7,985 nucleotides of DNA from Bacteroidales bacterium. GTDB taxonomy: Bacteria > Bacteroidota > Bacteroidia > Bacteroidales > F082. How positions within the stretch are numbered: position 1 is the first letter of the stretch; every line of letters begins with the position of its first letter. The stretch is taken from contig JADYZK010000022.1 in the NCBI GenBank assembly GCA_020853175.1, forward strand, positions 1 to 7,985, written 5' to 3'. Below, one piece after another: positions 1 to 6,139 of this stretch. The notes below the pieces were generated by a model. The model searched no databases and was not told the origin of the DNA. It saw only the letters and a program-made list of their open reading frames with translations. The position numbers were made by a program, and so were the translations under genes.

Positions 1-300
1 GTAGGTGTTGCCTAACAATCGTCCGCTCGCGCTGAATCCTTTTTGGGTGAAAAGTATTTCAGGCTGAAAGCCTAAAAACGTACCAAGCGGAAAACGGGCA
101 AAAACGCCTCCGGTGAAACCCAATTTGGCGTCGGCATCAAATTCTTCGCCTTCTGCATTGTAAACATTAGAATAAGTTAAACCGGCTTTAACGCCTATTT
201 GGAAGTTTTCTCGCTCGTCGAAACTAGTGTTCCTTTGCGCGTTTACTGCTACGGCGAGCAGAAAAAGAAAGGTGGATAATATTATGTTCTTTTTCATCAT
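1..300 (-). CDS. Outer-membrane beta-barrel protein, N-terminal part (cut by window edge)
   Basis: The first 100 codons are visible and the gene runs off the left edge. Translation starts MMKKNIILSTFLFLLAVAVN, a typical signal peptide with a probable cleavage after Ala21 (NA|QR). The mature part (about residues 33-100) alternates short amphipathic strands and turns: FQIGVKAGLTYSNV, then LGFTGGVFARFPLG and FLGFQPEILFTQKGF. This is the pattern of the PorT/OMP_b-brl_2 type of small barrels of Bacteroidota, with glycine-rich strands and a 'QPE-hydrophobic-TQKG' strand. Two adjacent ATGs (298-300 and 295-297) could start it; the choice changes one residue. Only 4 bp separate it from the stop of the upstream lipoprotein gene, so the two are almost surely cotranscribed from the promoter near 826-886. 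The specific function is unknown. The barrel assignment is good; the C-terminal half cannot be judged. Confidence 0.85.
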   Translation of the reverse strand, partial: MMKKNIILSTFLFLLAVAVNAQRNTSFDERENFQIGVKAGLTYSNVYNAEGEEFDADAKLGFTGGVFARFPLGTFLGFQPEILFTQKGFSASGRLLGNTY

Positions 301-304
301 TTTG

Positions 305-775
305 TTATTTTACATTGTTCTGGGTCATATCTTTCAAGGCTTCGCCTAACCTGTCTATGTCGTGATTGAACTCACGTTTGAACTCGTCCCAATTGGCATT
401 TCCGTCAGCTTTATAATCGTTAATTCTATCTTTTAACGATTGGTTTTTGCGTTCCAAATCATTCACGGCAGTATTCCAGTTGGCTTTTGCTTCAGCATTT
501 CTTTCTCTCACATCAGCTTTCAAAGCAGCAATGGCCTTATCGTTTTCGGTGATTTTGTTGTCCATTTCTCTTTTAAAGTCATTGTATTTGATGGTGTATT
601 CTCTTTGAGCTTCATCCAAGTCTTTCTTGGCGTCGCGTAGTTCTTCGGCTGCATCTTCAGCTCTTTCCGAACCATATTTGTTATTGTTGTTATCACAGCT
701 TGTGAAAAAAACTACAACTGTTGCAAATGAAGCCAGAGCAATGGCATAAACGGATTGTTTGATTTTTTTATTCAT
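305..775 (-). CDS. Coiled-coil lipoprotein, function unknown (156 aa)
   Basis: The N-terminus is a lipoprotein signal: two lysines, a hydrophobic stretch (residues 9-24) and a lipobox FTSC with Cys27, so the mature protein should be lipid-anchored to a membrane of the envelope. After an Asn-rich linker (DNNNN, 28-32), nearly all of residues 38-150 is charged and helix-favouring (rich in E, K, D, R, A, N), with a repeating apolar spacing and no proline. It looks like a long coiled coil, partly of the type 'AEAKANWNTAVNDLERK'. I do not recognise a characterised family. It could be a periplasmic spacer or stress-associated protein. It is the first gene of an operon with the beta-barrel gene at 1-300. 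Its upstream region carries one of the five tandem-box promoters, with a leader of about 45 nt. ATG at 775 is the only sensible start, because the signal peptide begins there. Confidence 0.88.
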   Translation of the reverse strand: MNKKIKQSVYAIALASFATVVVFFTSCDNNNNKYGSERAEDAAEELRDAKKDLDEAQREYTIKYNDFKREMDNKITENDKAIAALKADVRERNAEAKANWNTAVNDLERKNQSLKDRINDYKADGNANWDEFKREFNHDIDRLGEALKDMTQNNVK

Positions 776-825
776 GATTTTAAACTTTTTAATGTGAATA
801 TTTTACGTTTGTTGAATTGTAATGG

Positions 826-886
826 CAAAAATACGACGACATCTATTATTGGATATTACACAATTAATGCTAATTGTTACATCATT
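826..886 (-). promoter_or_regulatory. Tandem-box promoter 1 (coiled-coil lipoprotein operon)
   Basis: Read on the minus strand: AATGATGTAAC at 886-876, a 10-bp spacer, AATTGTGTAAT at 865-855, a 25-bp spacer, then TTTG at 829-826. The TTTG is the end of TATTTTTG (833-826), a perfect match to the Bacteroidota -7 consensus TAnnTTTG. Transcription should begin a few bases further on, about 45 nt before the ATG at 775. Box sequence and both spacers agree with four other sites in this window. Protein binding is inferred from this conservation. Confidence 0.85.
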
Positions 887-1031
887 TACACCCTAATAAT
901 ACAATTTATTTTTTTCTCCTTATATATATCCTTCATTTTCGATCTGTAAAAATCCTGTAAAAAAATGGCGATTATGATACGAGCAATATCCTTTGAAAGA
1001 AAAAAAAGAAGAAACGGATCACAAAGGTGGG

Positions 1032-1092
1032 AATGATGTAACGGATAAATGAAATTATGTAATGCCTTTCCATTTTCGACAGCGCACCTTTG
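1032..1092 (+). promoter_or_regulatory. Tandem-box promoter 2 (Thivi_2564-like gene)
   Basis: AATGATGTAAC at 1032-1042, 10 bp, AATTATGTAAT at 1053-1063, 25 bp, TTTG at 1089-1092. The -7 box is CACCTTTG, which keeps only the TTTG half and the A of TAnnTTTG. A weak core of this kind would be expected to depend on an activator. Predicted leader to the ATG at 1129 is about 30 nt. Geometry is identical to the other four sites. Confidence 0.85.
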
Positions 1093-1128
1093 TACCCGAT
1101 ATTTATTTACAATTTAAAACACAGTGTT

Positions 1129-1314
1129 ATGTCATTACTTACCATTCTCATTGTTATCTTGGTTGTTGGAGTGCTACTTTGGTTGGTGAACAGCTACATC
1201 CCCATGCAACGTACCATTAAAGGCATTTTGAATGCGGTGGTAGTTATCATTTTGGTGTTGTGGTTGCTCAATGTGTTTGGCGTGCTGGATAGCCTAAAAA
1301 ACATTACTGTATAA
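1129..1314 (+). CDS. Small membrane protein, Thivi_2564-like (61 aa)
   Basis: The protein begins MSLLTILIVILVVGVLLWLV, then NSYIPMQRTIKGILN, then a second hydrophobic helix (about residues 35-52) and a short polar tail. It should be a two-helix hairpin in the inner membrane, with the polar loop around residues 21-33. The order 'helix, WLVNxYIPM, K/R loop, helix, VLWLL' is what I know from the Thivi_2564 family of small membrane proteins. That family's function is not established, to my knowledge. An in-frame start at 1090 would add 13 residues, but it lies inside the -7 element of promoter 2, so the ATG at 1129 is the real start. The next gene, at 1482, encodes another tiny membrane protein and may be read from the same promoter. 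Confidence 0.85.
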   Translation: MSLLTILIVILVVGVLLWLVNSYIPMQRTIKGILNAVVVIILVLWLLNVFGVLDSLKNITV

Positions 1315-1481
1315 ATGATCCTTCACTCGCAACAAAGTTTGCAATGATGAAGTTTTTCACCATCGTGAATTTGGATAGTGGAGTGCAGGCTTTTGCTTGT
1401 TTATCATTCTGGTAAAAAATTGATTATTCAGAAATATTCATATTAATAAAAACAGAGATTCATTATTAAACAATTTACATC

Positions 1482-1637
1482 ATGGGAAATTTACTTTATG
1501 TGATTGCAATCCTTCTTATCATTGGATGGGCTGTTGGATTTATTGCTTTTAGTGCCGGGGGCATCATTCACGTGTTGCTCGTTCTCGCCGCTATTGTAGT
1601 AATCATATCGCTTTTGCAAGGAAAGAAAGCATTCTAA
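1482..1637 (+). CDS. Small membrane protein, lmo0937-like (51 aa)
   Basis: This short gene encodes a protein beginning MGNLLYVIAILLIIGWAVGF, followed by IAFSAGGIIHVLLVLAAIVV and ending LLQGKKAF. There are two hydrophobic helices (about residues 3-22 and 28-46) around a Gly-Gly/His turn and a basic C-terminal end. This matches the pattern of the lmo0937 family of about 50-aa membrane proteins (helix, GGxIH, helix, GKK). The family is widespread and of unknown function. The start is at ATG 1482 in the leader context 'ACATCATG', similar to that before 1734 and 3405. No tandem-box promoter lies immediately before it. Cotranscription with the 61-aa gene 167 bp upstream is possible, because no clear terminator is seen between them. 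Confidence 0.85.
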   Translation: MGNLLYVIAILLIIGWAVGFIAFSAGGIIHVLLVLAAIVVIISLLQGKKAF

Positions 1638-1733
1638 TGCTATTGGATCAGTTGGAAAAACCATTGGATTTTTTACATGCTTTAATGGTTGTGACCACTT
1701 AAACGTACCTACTTTATTAAAACATTTTGCATC

Positions 1734-2537
1734 ATGAAAAAGGTTTTCATATTTCTTTTTATTGCCGGTTTTTTAGGCAGTTGCTCACTTAATCCGGTCA
1801 CCGGGCGGAAACAATTGAGTTTGGTTCCCGAATCGCAATTGCAAGTCATGGCTTTGGATCAATATCGGTCGTTTCTCAGCGAAAATAAGGTGTTGAGCCC
1901 TTCGGCGAGCAGTGCTGCTATGGTGGACAGGGTTGGAGCGCGAATCTCCTCGGCCATCACCAATTATTATAACAGTCAAGGCAAATCGGATGTCATAGAA
2001 GGTTACAATTGGGAATTCAACACCGTTGAAAGCCCTGAAGCAAATGCTTGGTGCATGCCAGGCGGAAAGGTTGTTGTTTATACCGGATTATTGCCCATCA
2101 CCCAAAATGAAACGGCATTGGCCATCGTGGTGGGCCATGAAATTGCACATGCCATTGCTCGGCATGGCAGCGAAAGAATGAGTCAGTCTATGGTGCAGCA
2201 AATGGGTGGCGTTGCTTTACAAGTGGCAGTGGCACAACAACCCGAGCAAACCCAAAGCTTGTTTTTGCAGGCTTATGGCATTGGAAGCACCGTTGGAGCT
2301 GTGTTGCCCTGGTCACGACAACAAGAAACAGAAGCTGATAAGTATGGGTTAATTTTTGCCGCTTTGGCCGGCTACAATCCGCAGGAGGCGGTACCTTTTT
2401 GGCAACGTATGGCTGAGGCCGGCGGATCTAGCGCACCTGAATTTTTAAGCACACACCCTTCCAATGAAACCCGTATTAGGAAATTGAAACAGTTTATGCC
2501 CGAGGCCATGAAGTATTATGCCAAAAGCAGTAAATAA
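1734..2537 (+). CDS. M48-family zinc metalloprotease lipoprotein (267 aa)
   Basis: A probable periplasmic, membrane-anchored peptidase of the M48 family (the type of LoiP/BepA in Escherichia coli, which take part in outer-membrane protein quality control). The signal ends in lipobox LGSC (Cys17), followed by the hallmark NPVTGRKQLSLV (20-31). The catalytic zinc motif HEIAH is at 135-139, preceded by AIVVG and followed by RHGSERMSQ. The third ligand is expected at Glu198 in the ExxAD motif ETEAD (198-202). The segment NAWCMPGGKVVVYTGLL (104-120) before HEIAH and the 'STHPSNETRI' motif near residue 240 are also typical. The length fits single-domain M48 lipoproteins without TPR repeats. All catalytic residues are present, so it should be active. 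It lies 96 bp after the lmo0937-like gene and may share transcripts with it. The exact substrate is unknown. Confidence 0.95.
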   Translation: MKKVFIFLFIAGFLGSCSLNPVTGRKQLSLVPESQLQVMALDQYRSFLSENKVLSPSASSAAMVDRVGARISSAITNYYNSQGKSDVIEGYNWEFNTVESPEANAWCMPGGKVVVYTGLLPITQNETALAIVVGHEIAHAIARHGSERMSQSMVQQMGGVALQVAVAQQPEQTQSLFLQAYGIGSTVGAVLPWSRQQETEADKYGLIFAALAGYNPQEAVPFWQRMAEAGGSSAPEFLSTHPSNETRIRKLKQFMPEAMKYYAKSSK

Positions 2538-2612
2538 ACTGTAATGTCAAAATAAAACGTAACGAAAGAGATCAAAATAGTTCATAATGAACACTATAAA
2601 GACCTGTCTTGG

Positions 2613-2673
2613 AATGATGTAAAGCTTTAAGGAAATTATGTAACACATAAAACCATAACGGGTTTGATCTTTG
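2613..2673 (+). promoter_or_regulatory. Tandem-box promoter 3 (ytxH-like gene)
   Basis: AATGATGTAAA at 2613-2623, 10 bp, AATTATGTAAC at 2634-2644, 25 bp, TTTG at 2670-2673. The -7 box is GATCTTTG, one mismatch to TAnnTTTG. It gives a leader of roughly 27 nt before the ATG at 2707. The site starts 75 bp after the protease stop codon, so ytxH has its own promoter. Two small palindromes (GTTCA-TAA-TGAAC at 2580-2592 and AAGACCTGTCTT at 2600-2611) sit just upstream; they lack a T-tract and are not clear terminators. Confidence 0.85.
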
Positions 2674-2706
2674 CATCTCAGTTTAATCATCAAAAAAATA
2701 AATATT

Positions 2707-3018
2707 ATGAGTACAGGAAAAGTTGTATTAGGAATGTTGGCCGGATTGGCTGCAGGAGCCTTAGCAGGAATTTTATTTGCACCCGATAAAGGTTCGCGAA
2801 CAAGAGAAAAAATTCTTAGAAAAGGCGAAAAGTATGCCGATGATCTTAAAGAACAGATGGACGAATTGATGGATACCGTTTCCAACAAATTCGACCAAAC
2901 AAGAAAAGAAGTAGCCGGTTATGCTGAAAAAGTAAAAGGTGGAGTTTCTGACTTTGCTGACAAAACAGTGTCGAAAGCTCAGGAAGCTGAAAAAAACCTT
3001 AAAAAGTCAGACCTTTAA
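2707..3018 (+). CDS. YtxH domain-containing protein (103 aa)
   Basis: The N-terminus has one glycine/alanine-rich hydrophobic helix (residues 6-25, VVLGMLAGLAAGALAGILFA) followed by the family signature APDKGSRTREKI (25-36). The rest (37-103) is a charged amphipathic helix or coiled coil rich in K, D, E and A. This is the standard layout of the YtxH family: small stress-associated membrane-anchored proteins related to Bacillus YtxH. Their molecular function is not known in Bacteroidota. The chosen start is ATG 2707. An in-frame TTG at 2671 lies within the promoter and would add a non-family N-terminus. It is driven by tandem-box promoter 3. Its stop codon lies in the loop of a small hairpin (GTCAGA 3006-3011 with TCTGAC 3020-3025). 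Confidence 0.93.
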   Translation: MSTGKVVLGMLAGLAAGALAGILFAPDKGSRTREKILRKGEKYADDLKEQMDELMDTVSNKFDQTRKEVAGYAEKVKGGVSDFADKTVSKAQEAEKNLKKSDL

Positions 3019-3404
3019 ATCTGACGAAGAAAAAACAATAGTACTACGCAGGAAGACTGATTTTGGCTCGATACTATTTGCATTGCTCCTGGAAAGTGTT
3101 GACGATGCCCGTATCAAAACTAAAATTAAAGCCCGACGGACTTGACAAAACAAACAAAACAATTCTTTCCCTTTGTGCCGCGTACTATTGTTTTTTCTTT
3201 CTTTTATTGTTCATTAATTTCTTAGCATTTTTCCAATGCAGACAGCTACTTCCCGTAGCTTACTGAGCTGTAAAACCCCTTCATATTTATATTCAATGTT
3301 TAGCTGATAGGAATCAAATACAACTATCGCTTTAAAATAACTATGTCAAAATAAATACCATTTCAACAAACACCTCATTCTATTAAAAATTTAAAACCAT
3401 CATC
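3019..3404. other. Intergenic region with long inverted repeat; no convincing gene
   Basis: The region of 386 bp between ytxH and the 684-aa OmpA gene contains an 18-bp perfect inverted repeat (annotated separately), and a small perfect hairpin AGCTAC-TTCCC-GTAGCT at 3244-3260. Open frames here lack an ATG with a sensible context or overlap repeats. The promoter of the downstream gene must lie here or further upstream, but I found neither a tandem-box element nor a clean TAnnTTTG close to position 3405. Confidence 0.6.
3027..3199. repeat. 173-bp segment bounded by 18-bp perfect inverted repeats
   Basis: AAGAAAAAACAATAGTAC at 3027-3044 is exactly complementary to 3182-3199, where the sequence reads GTACTATTGTTTTTTCTT. 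The arms are 137 bp apart. The right arm ends in a T-tract, so on the plus strand the pairing could work as a terminator for ytxH, and as a mirror-image signal on the other strand. Alternatively it is a MITE-like insertion; no target-site duplication is apparent at the edges. The interior has no recognised gene. Confidence 0.6.
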
Positions 3405-5459
3405 ATGAAAAATAACATCTATCAAGAAGAATTCATTTCAAAAATGAACCACCCCCGACGGCCGTTTCTGCTCAGCTTCCAATGGGTTTTGATCGTTTTG
3501 ATTTCTTTATCCGGCTTACAGCCAGCGCTTTATGCACAGGAAACAGAATACATCAATCCAGTCTGGAGATTTGGCGTTGCAGGCGGAGCTAACTTCAACT
3601 TTTATGGAGGAAGCACCCAGCAATTGTCAGAATTGTTCCGTTCGCCTGTGGCCTTTGAAAACGGCAGCGGTGTCGGACTTTTTGCAGGCCCGTTAGTGGA
3701 ATACTACCGCGAAAACACCCGTTTGGGTTTTATGCTGCAGGTAGGCTACGACAGTAAAAAAGGTGAGTTTGAACAGCAATTATTGTCCCCTTGCAACTGT
3801 CCTGCCGACCTACAAACCGATTTGGTTTATATTTCAGTAGAGCCCAGCTTGCGCTTTTCTCCTTTCCGGTCGAATTTCTATTTGTTTGCCGGACCACGTT
3901 TTGCCTTTAATTTGAATAATATTTACAGATACGAACAAGGTCCCGATCCATCCCTTCCGGTACAAGAGGCCAGCGACAAACACAATGACGATTTAAGCAA
4001 TACCAACAACACGGTGATTTCTATGCAAGTGGGTGCCGGATATGACATTCCGCTCACTTCGGTGAACAATCCCGCAAAAATTATGCTTTCTCCTTTCGTA
4101 TCTTATCATCCTACTTTTGGACAAGACCCCCGTTCGGTTGAAACCTGGAACGTAAGCACTGTAAGGGCCGGACTTGCCCTGAAACTCGGCATGGGCGAAG
4201 CAAAACCTGTTCCACAAAAGGTGATTGTGCCTATTATTCCCGAAGTGAAATTTTCCGTGATCGCTCCCCAAAATTTTTCTTCAGAACGCAACGTGCGTGA
4301 AACATTTCCTTTGTTAAACTATGTCTTTTTCAATTCGGGTTCCACCGACATTCCTGATCGGTATGTATTATTGGAAAAAGATGGAGTAAAAGACTTTAAA
4401 TACGACCGCGAAGAAGGTTTTGAACCCCTCAACACCACCGGTCGTTCGGGCCGACAAATGGCAGCGTATTACAACGTTTTAAACATTCTGGGCGACAGAA
4501 TGCAGAAAGACAACACCTCATCCGTTACCTTGATTGGCAACTCCGAAGTGAGCGTTCAGGATGGTCAGGCCATGGCCGTTTCAGTAAAACAATATTTAGT
4601 AGATGTTTTTGGTATTGACGCATCACGCATTGCCTCCGAAGGCAGAAACAATCCTAAAGTAAAATCGGAACAACCGCGCGGAGATTCTGATTTGGCATTG
4701 CTTCGCGAAGAAGACAGGAGAGTGACCATTGAAAGTGATTCGCCCACTTTGTTGATGGAGTTCAAAAACGGGTCTGATGTCAGGCTCAAGCCAATTGAGT
4801 TTCGCTCGTTGCAGAACACACCTTTTGACAGTTATGTGTGGTTCGATGTTGATCAAGGAACCAACGCTTTTTCATCATGGAATTTGGAGGTAGCTGATGC
4901 TAATGGTCAAACTCAAACTTATGGCCCCTACTCCAACAGGGAAGTAAGTATGCCTGCCCGATTAATTTTGCGCGACAAAACCGAAGGTCAATATAAGATC
5001 ACCCTCGTGGGTCATACTCCAAATGGAATGAAAATAAGAAAAGACACCACAATCAACTTGAAAATGTACAAGGTGACCGCCAACGAAGAAGGCTCAAGGT
5101 TCAGCATCCTTTATGAATTTGATGAGTCGCAAGCAATGGATATGTATGAAAAATATCTTACAGATATTGTTGCTCCTAAAATACCTGCCGGCGGATCGGT
5201 TCGCATACACGGTTACACCGATATTGTTGGTGAGGAAGAATACAACCGTCAACTTTCACTGGATCGGGCAAAAAATGCCAAAAAAATCATTGAAAACAGC
5301 TTAATGAAAGCCGGAAGAAATGATGTCAAGATATACGCTTTTGGTTTTGGCGAACTCGAAAGCTTGTCGCAGTTCGACAACCAATTGCCCGAAGAACGCT
5401 TTTACAACCGCAGCGTAATCATTGATATCTATCCAAAATACAATAGCGGAACAAAATAA
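3405..5459 (+). CDS. OmpA-family outer-membrane protein with two OmpA-like domains (684 aa)
   Basis: The N-terminus has a signal anchor of unusual length: a charged 20-residue start, a hydrophobic core (about 21-38) and probable cleavage at YA|QE (after Ala44). Met14 (position 3444) is an alternative start, but ATG 3405 has the 'CATCATCATG' context seen upstream of neighbouring genes. Residues about 52-262 look like an outer-membrane beta barrel (FGVAGGANFNFYGG ... LRFSPFRSNFYLFAGPRF ... VRAGLALKLGMG). A first, divergent OmpA-like domain spans about 300-445 (NYVFFNSGSTDI near 305, 'GIDASRI..EGRNNP', 'REEDRRVTIES'). A beta-rich linker covers about 450-560. A second OmpA-like domain spans about 567-680 (ILYEFDES, IHGYTDIVGEEEYNRQLSLDRA near 601-622, FYNRSVIIDI near 666-675). 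The last keeps the Asp and Arg positions that bind diaminopimelate in OmpA domains, so peptidoglycan anchoring is likely. It is probably monocistronic and ends at the terminator at 5558. Confidence 0.9.
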   Translation: MKNNIYQEEFISKMNHPRRPFLLSFQWVLIVLISLSGLQPALYAQETEYINPVWRFGVAGGANFNFYGGSTQQLSELFRSPVAFENGSGVGLFAGPLVEYYRENTRLGFMLQVGYDSKKGEFEQQLLSPCNCPADLQTDLVYISVEPSLRFSPFRSNFYLFAGPRFAFNLNNIYRYEQGPDPSLPVQEASDKHNDDLSNTNNTVISMQVGAGYDIPLTSVNNPAKIMLSPFVSYHPTFGQDPRSVETWNVSTVRAGLALKLGMGEAKPVPQKVIVPIIPEVKFSVIAPQNFSSERNVRETFPLLNYVFFNSGSTDIPDRYVLLEKDGVKDFKYDREEGFEPLNTTGRSGRQMAAYYNVLNILGDRMQKDNTSSVTLIGNSEVSVQDGQAMAVSVKQYLVDVFGIDASRIASEGRNNPKVKSEQPRGDSDLALLREEDRRVTIESDSPTLLMEFKNGSDVRLKPIEFRSLQNTPFDSYVWFDVDQGTNAFSSWNLEVADANGQTQTYGPYSNREVSMPARLILRDKTEGQYKITLVGHTPNGMKIRKDTTINLKMYKVTANEEGSRFSILYEFDESQAMDMYEKYLTDIVAPKIPAGGSVRIHGYTDIVGEEEYNRQLSLDRAKNAKKIIENSLMKAGRNDVKIYAFGFGELESLSQFDNQLPEERFYNRSVIIDIYPKYNSGTK

Positions 5460-5484
5460 TCCGCAGTAAACAATTGAAGATAAA

Positions 5485-5528
5485 CAGCTTAGATTGAATA
5501 AATCAAGCTGGGTTTTGGTTGGTTTTTA
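5485..5528 (+). terminator. Possible first terminator or hairpin after the 684-aa gene
   Basis: CAGCTT-A-GATT at 5485-5495 pairs with AATCAAGCTG at 5501-5510, leaving one bulged A and a 5-nt loop. A T/G-rich tail follows (GGTTTTGGTTGGTTTTT). The stem is AT-rich and the tail is interrupted by G, so it may only be a transcript-end structure. The stronger terminator follows 30 bp later. Confidence 0.4.
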
Positions 5529-5557
5529 GTAAATGTAATATTCTTACATTGCAAATA

Positions 5558-5595
5558 GGAGAAGTGCTTCCCCAGCATTTCTCCTTTTGTTTTTT
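5558..5595 (+). terminator. Rho-independent terminator of the 684-aa OmpA-family gene
   Basis: GGAGAAGTGCT (5558-5568) pairs over 11 positions (one G-U) with AGCATTTCTCC (5574-5584) around the loop TCCCC. It is followed directly by TTTTGTTTTTT. It lies 98 bp after the stop codon and is the clearest plus-strand terminator in the left part of the window. Confidence 0.85.
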
Positions 5596-5596
5596 A

Positions 5597-6080
5597 TGTT
5601 GAGCACCATTTGAGGCGGTTGAAATAATGTTATATAAAACATTAAATTGGTGGAGGTGAAAATACCAAACTTAACCCCTAACAGGGGTTATATTCAAATC
5701 GGCACGCGACTTTTATTGATATAAATGGTTAGTTGTTAACAATTTACAAAGGAATTACAAAAGTTCTACTGGACACTCTACTGGGCTGAAAATATAGTTC
5801 TATTTTTCAATCCCCCTGCGGCCTTTCCACCCCTAACAGGATTTTAAACCCTGTACAGGTGACTGCAAAGCAACATTAACGAATTATAAAAGTATTCTAA
5901 AGGTTTTATCGGACACTGAACAAGGTAAATATATGCTAAATAGTTTCAATTTAACACCTTTAAAATACTCCAAAAGCATCAATTCCTTGTCATTGGCTTG
6001 AAGTTTTCGCTTGGTGCATTCAGATGGTAAGCCGTTGAAGCGATGCTCGGTAAGTGTATGTATTTCGATATGCCGGAAAC
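5597..6080. other. Gene-poor intergenic region between convergent genes
   Basis: About 480 bp between two facing terminators. It contains a perfect hairpin (TAACCCCT-AAC-AGGGGTTA at 5672-5690), a degenerate direct repeat (annotated separately) and the palindrome CCTGTACAGG at 5850-5859. A 64-codon frame without a start codon is open on the minus strand (6078-5884) and might be a gene remnant. I see no promoter of the tandem-box type here. Confidence 0.6.
5672..5936. repeat. Degenerate tandem repeat, two copies of about 110-130 bp
   Basis: Two blocks share an ordered series of short matches: CCCCTAACAGG at 5675 and 5830; GAATTACAAAAG at 5752 and GAATTATAAAAG at 5881; TTCTA shortly after each; GGACACT at 5771 and 5911. 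Offsets of 155, 129 and 140 bp show insertions and deletions between copies. The first copy opens with a perfect hairpin, the second with an eroded one. It looks like an old duplication of an intergenic element. No coding role is visible. Confidence 0.45.
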
Positions 6081-6113
6081 AAAAAAGCCATCTTTGCAGA
6101 GCAAAGACGGCTT
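6081..6113 (-). terminator. Terminator of the minus-strand OmpA/beta-barrel operon
   Basis: On the minus strand, AAGCCGTCTTTGC (6113-6101) pairs with GCAAAGATGGCTT (6097-6085) over 12 of 13 positions (one C/A mismatch) around a 3-nt loop. It is followed by TTTTTT (6086-6081, overlapping the last stem pairs) and then GTTT. It lies 27 bp after the stop codon at 6140. It ends the operon that starts at 7520. Confidence 0.85.
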
Positions 6114-6139
6114 AACGAAATGATAGGGAGAAGAATATT

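Larger units (their letters stand above)
776..1128. other. Divergent intergenic region with two regulated promoters
   Basis: This AT-rich gap of 353 bp separates the minus-strand lipoprotein operon from the plus-strand small membrane protein gene. It holds two back-to-back copies of the tandem-box promoter (826-886 minus and 1032-1092 plus), annotated separately. The 145 bp between the two outer boxes show no gene and no further convincing site. Confidence 0.8.

Noticed and set aside
755..949. Plus-strand 64-codon frame in the divergent region
   Set aside because: It overlaps the start of the lipoprotein gene and promoter 1; the hydrophobic sequence just reflects AT-rich DNA.
1345..1373. TGATGAAG at 1345 as a box before the lmo0937-like gene
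   Set aside because: It resembles box 1 only in part; the position 21 bp further on does not carry TGTAA, and no TTTG occurs 34 bp after it.
1475..1482. TTACATCA at the start of the lmo0937-like gene as a sixth box
   Set aside because: There is no second box 21 bp away and no TTTG at the fixed distance; 'CATCATG' is a common start-codon context here.
2547..2888. Minus-strand 113-codon frame over promoter 3 and the start of ytxH
   Set aside because: It overlaps the conserved promoter element and a family-supported gene; the sequence has no family features and no promoter.
3063..3266. Plus-strand 67-codon frame with a hydrophobic stretch after ytxH
   Set aside because: It would need a TTG start, crosses the right arm of the inverted repeat (its Phe/Leu-rich part is the translated T-tract) and resembles no family known to me.
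5532..5550. Inverted repeat AATGTAA-N5-TTACATT after the 684-aa gene
   Set aside because: It shares the ATGTAA core with the boxes, but is inverted rather than direct, has the wrong spacing and lies between a stop codon and a terminator, so a regulatory role is unlikely.
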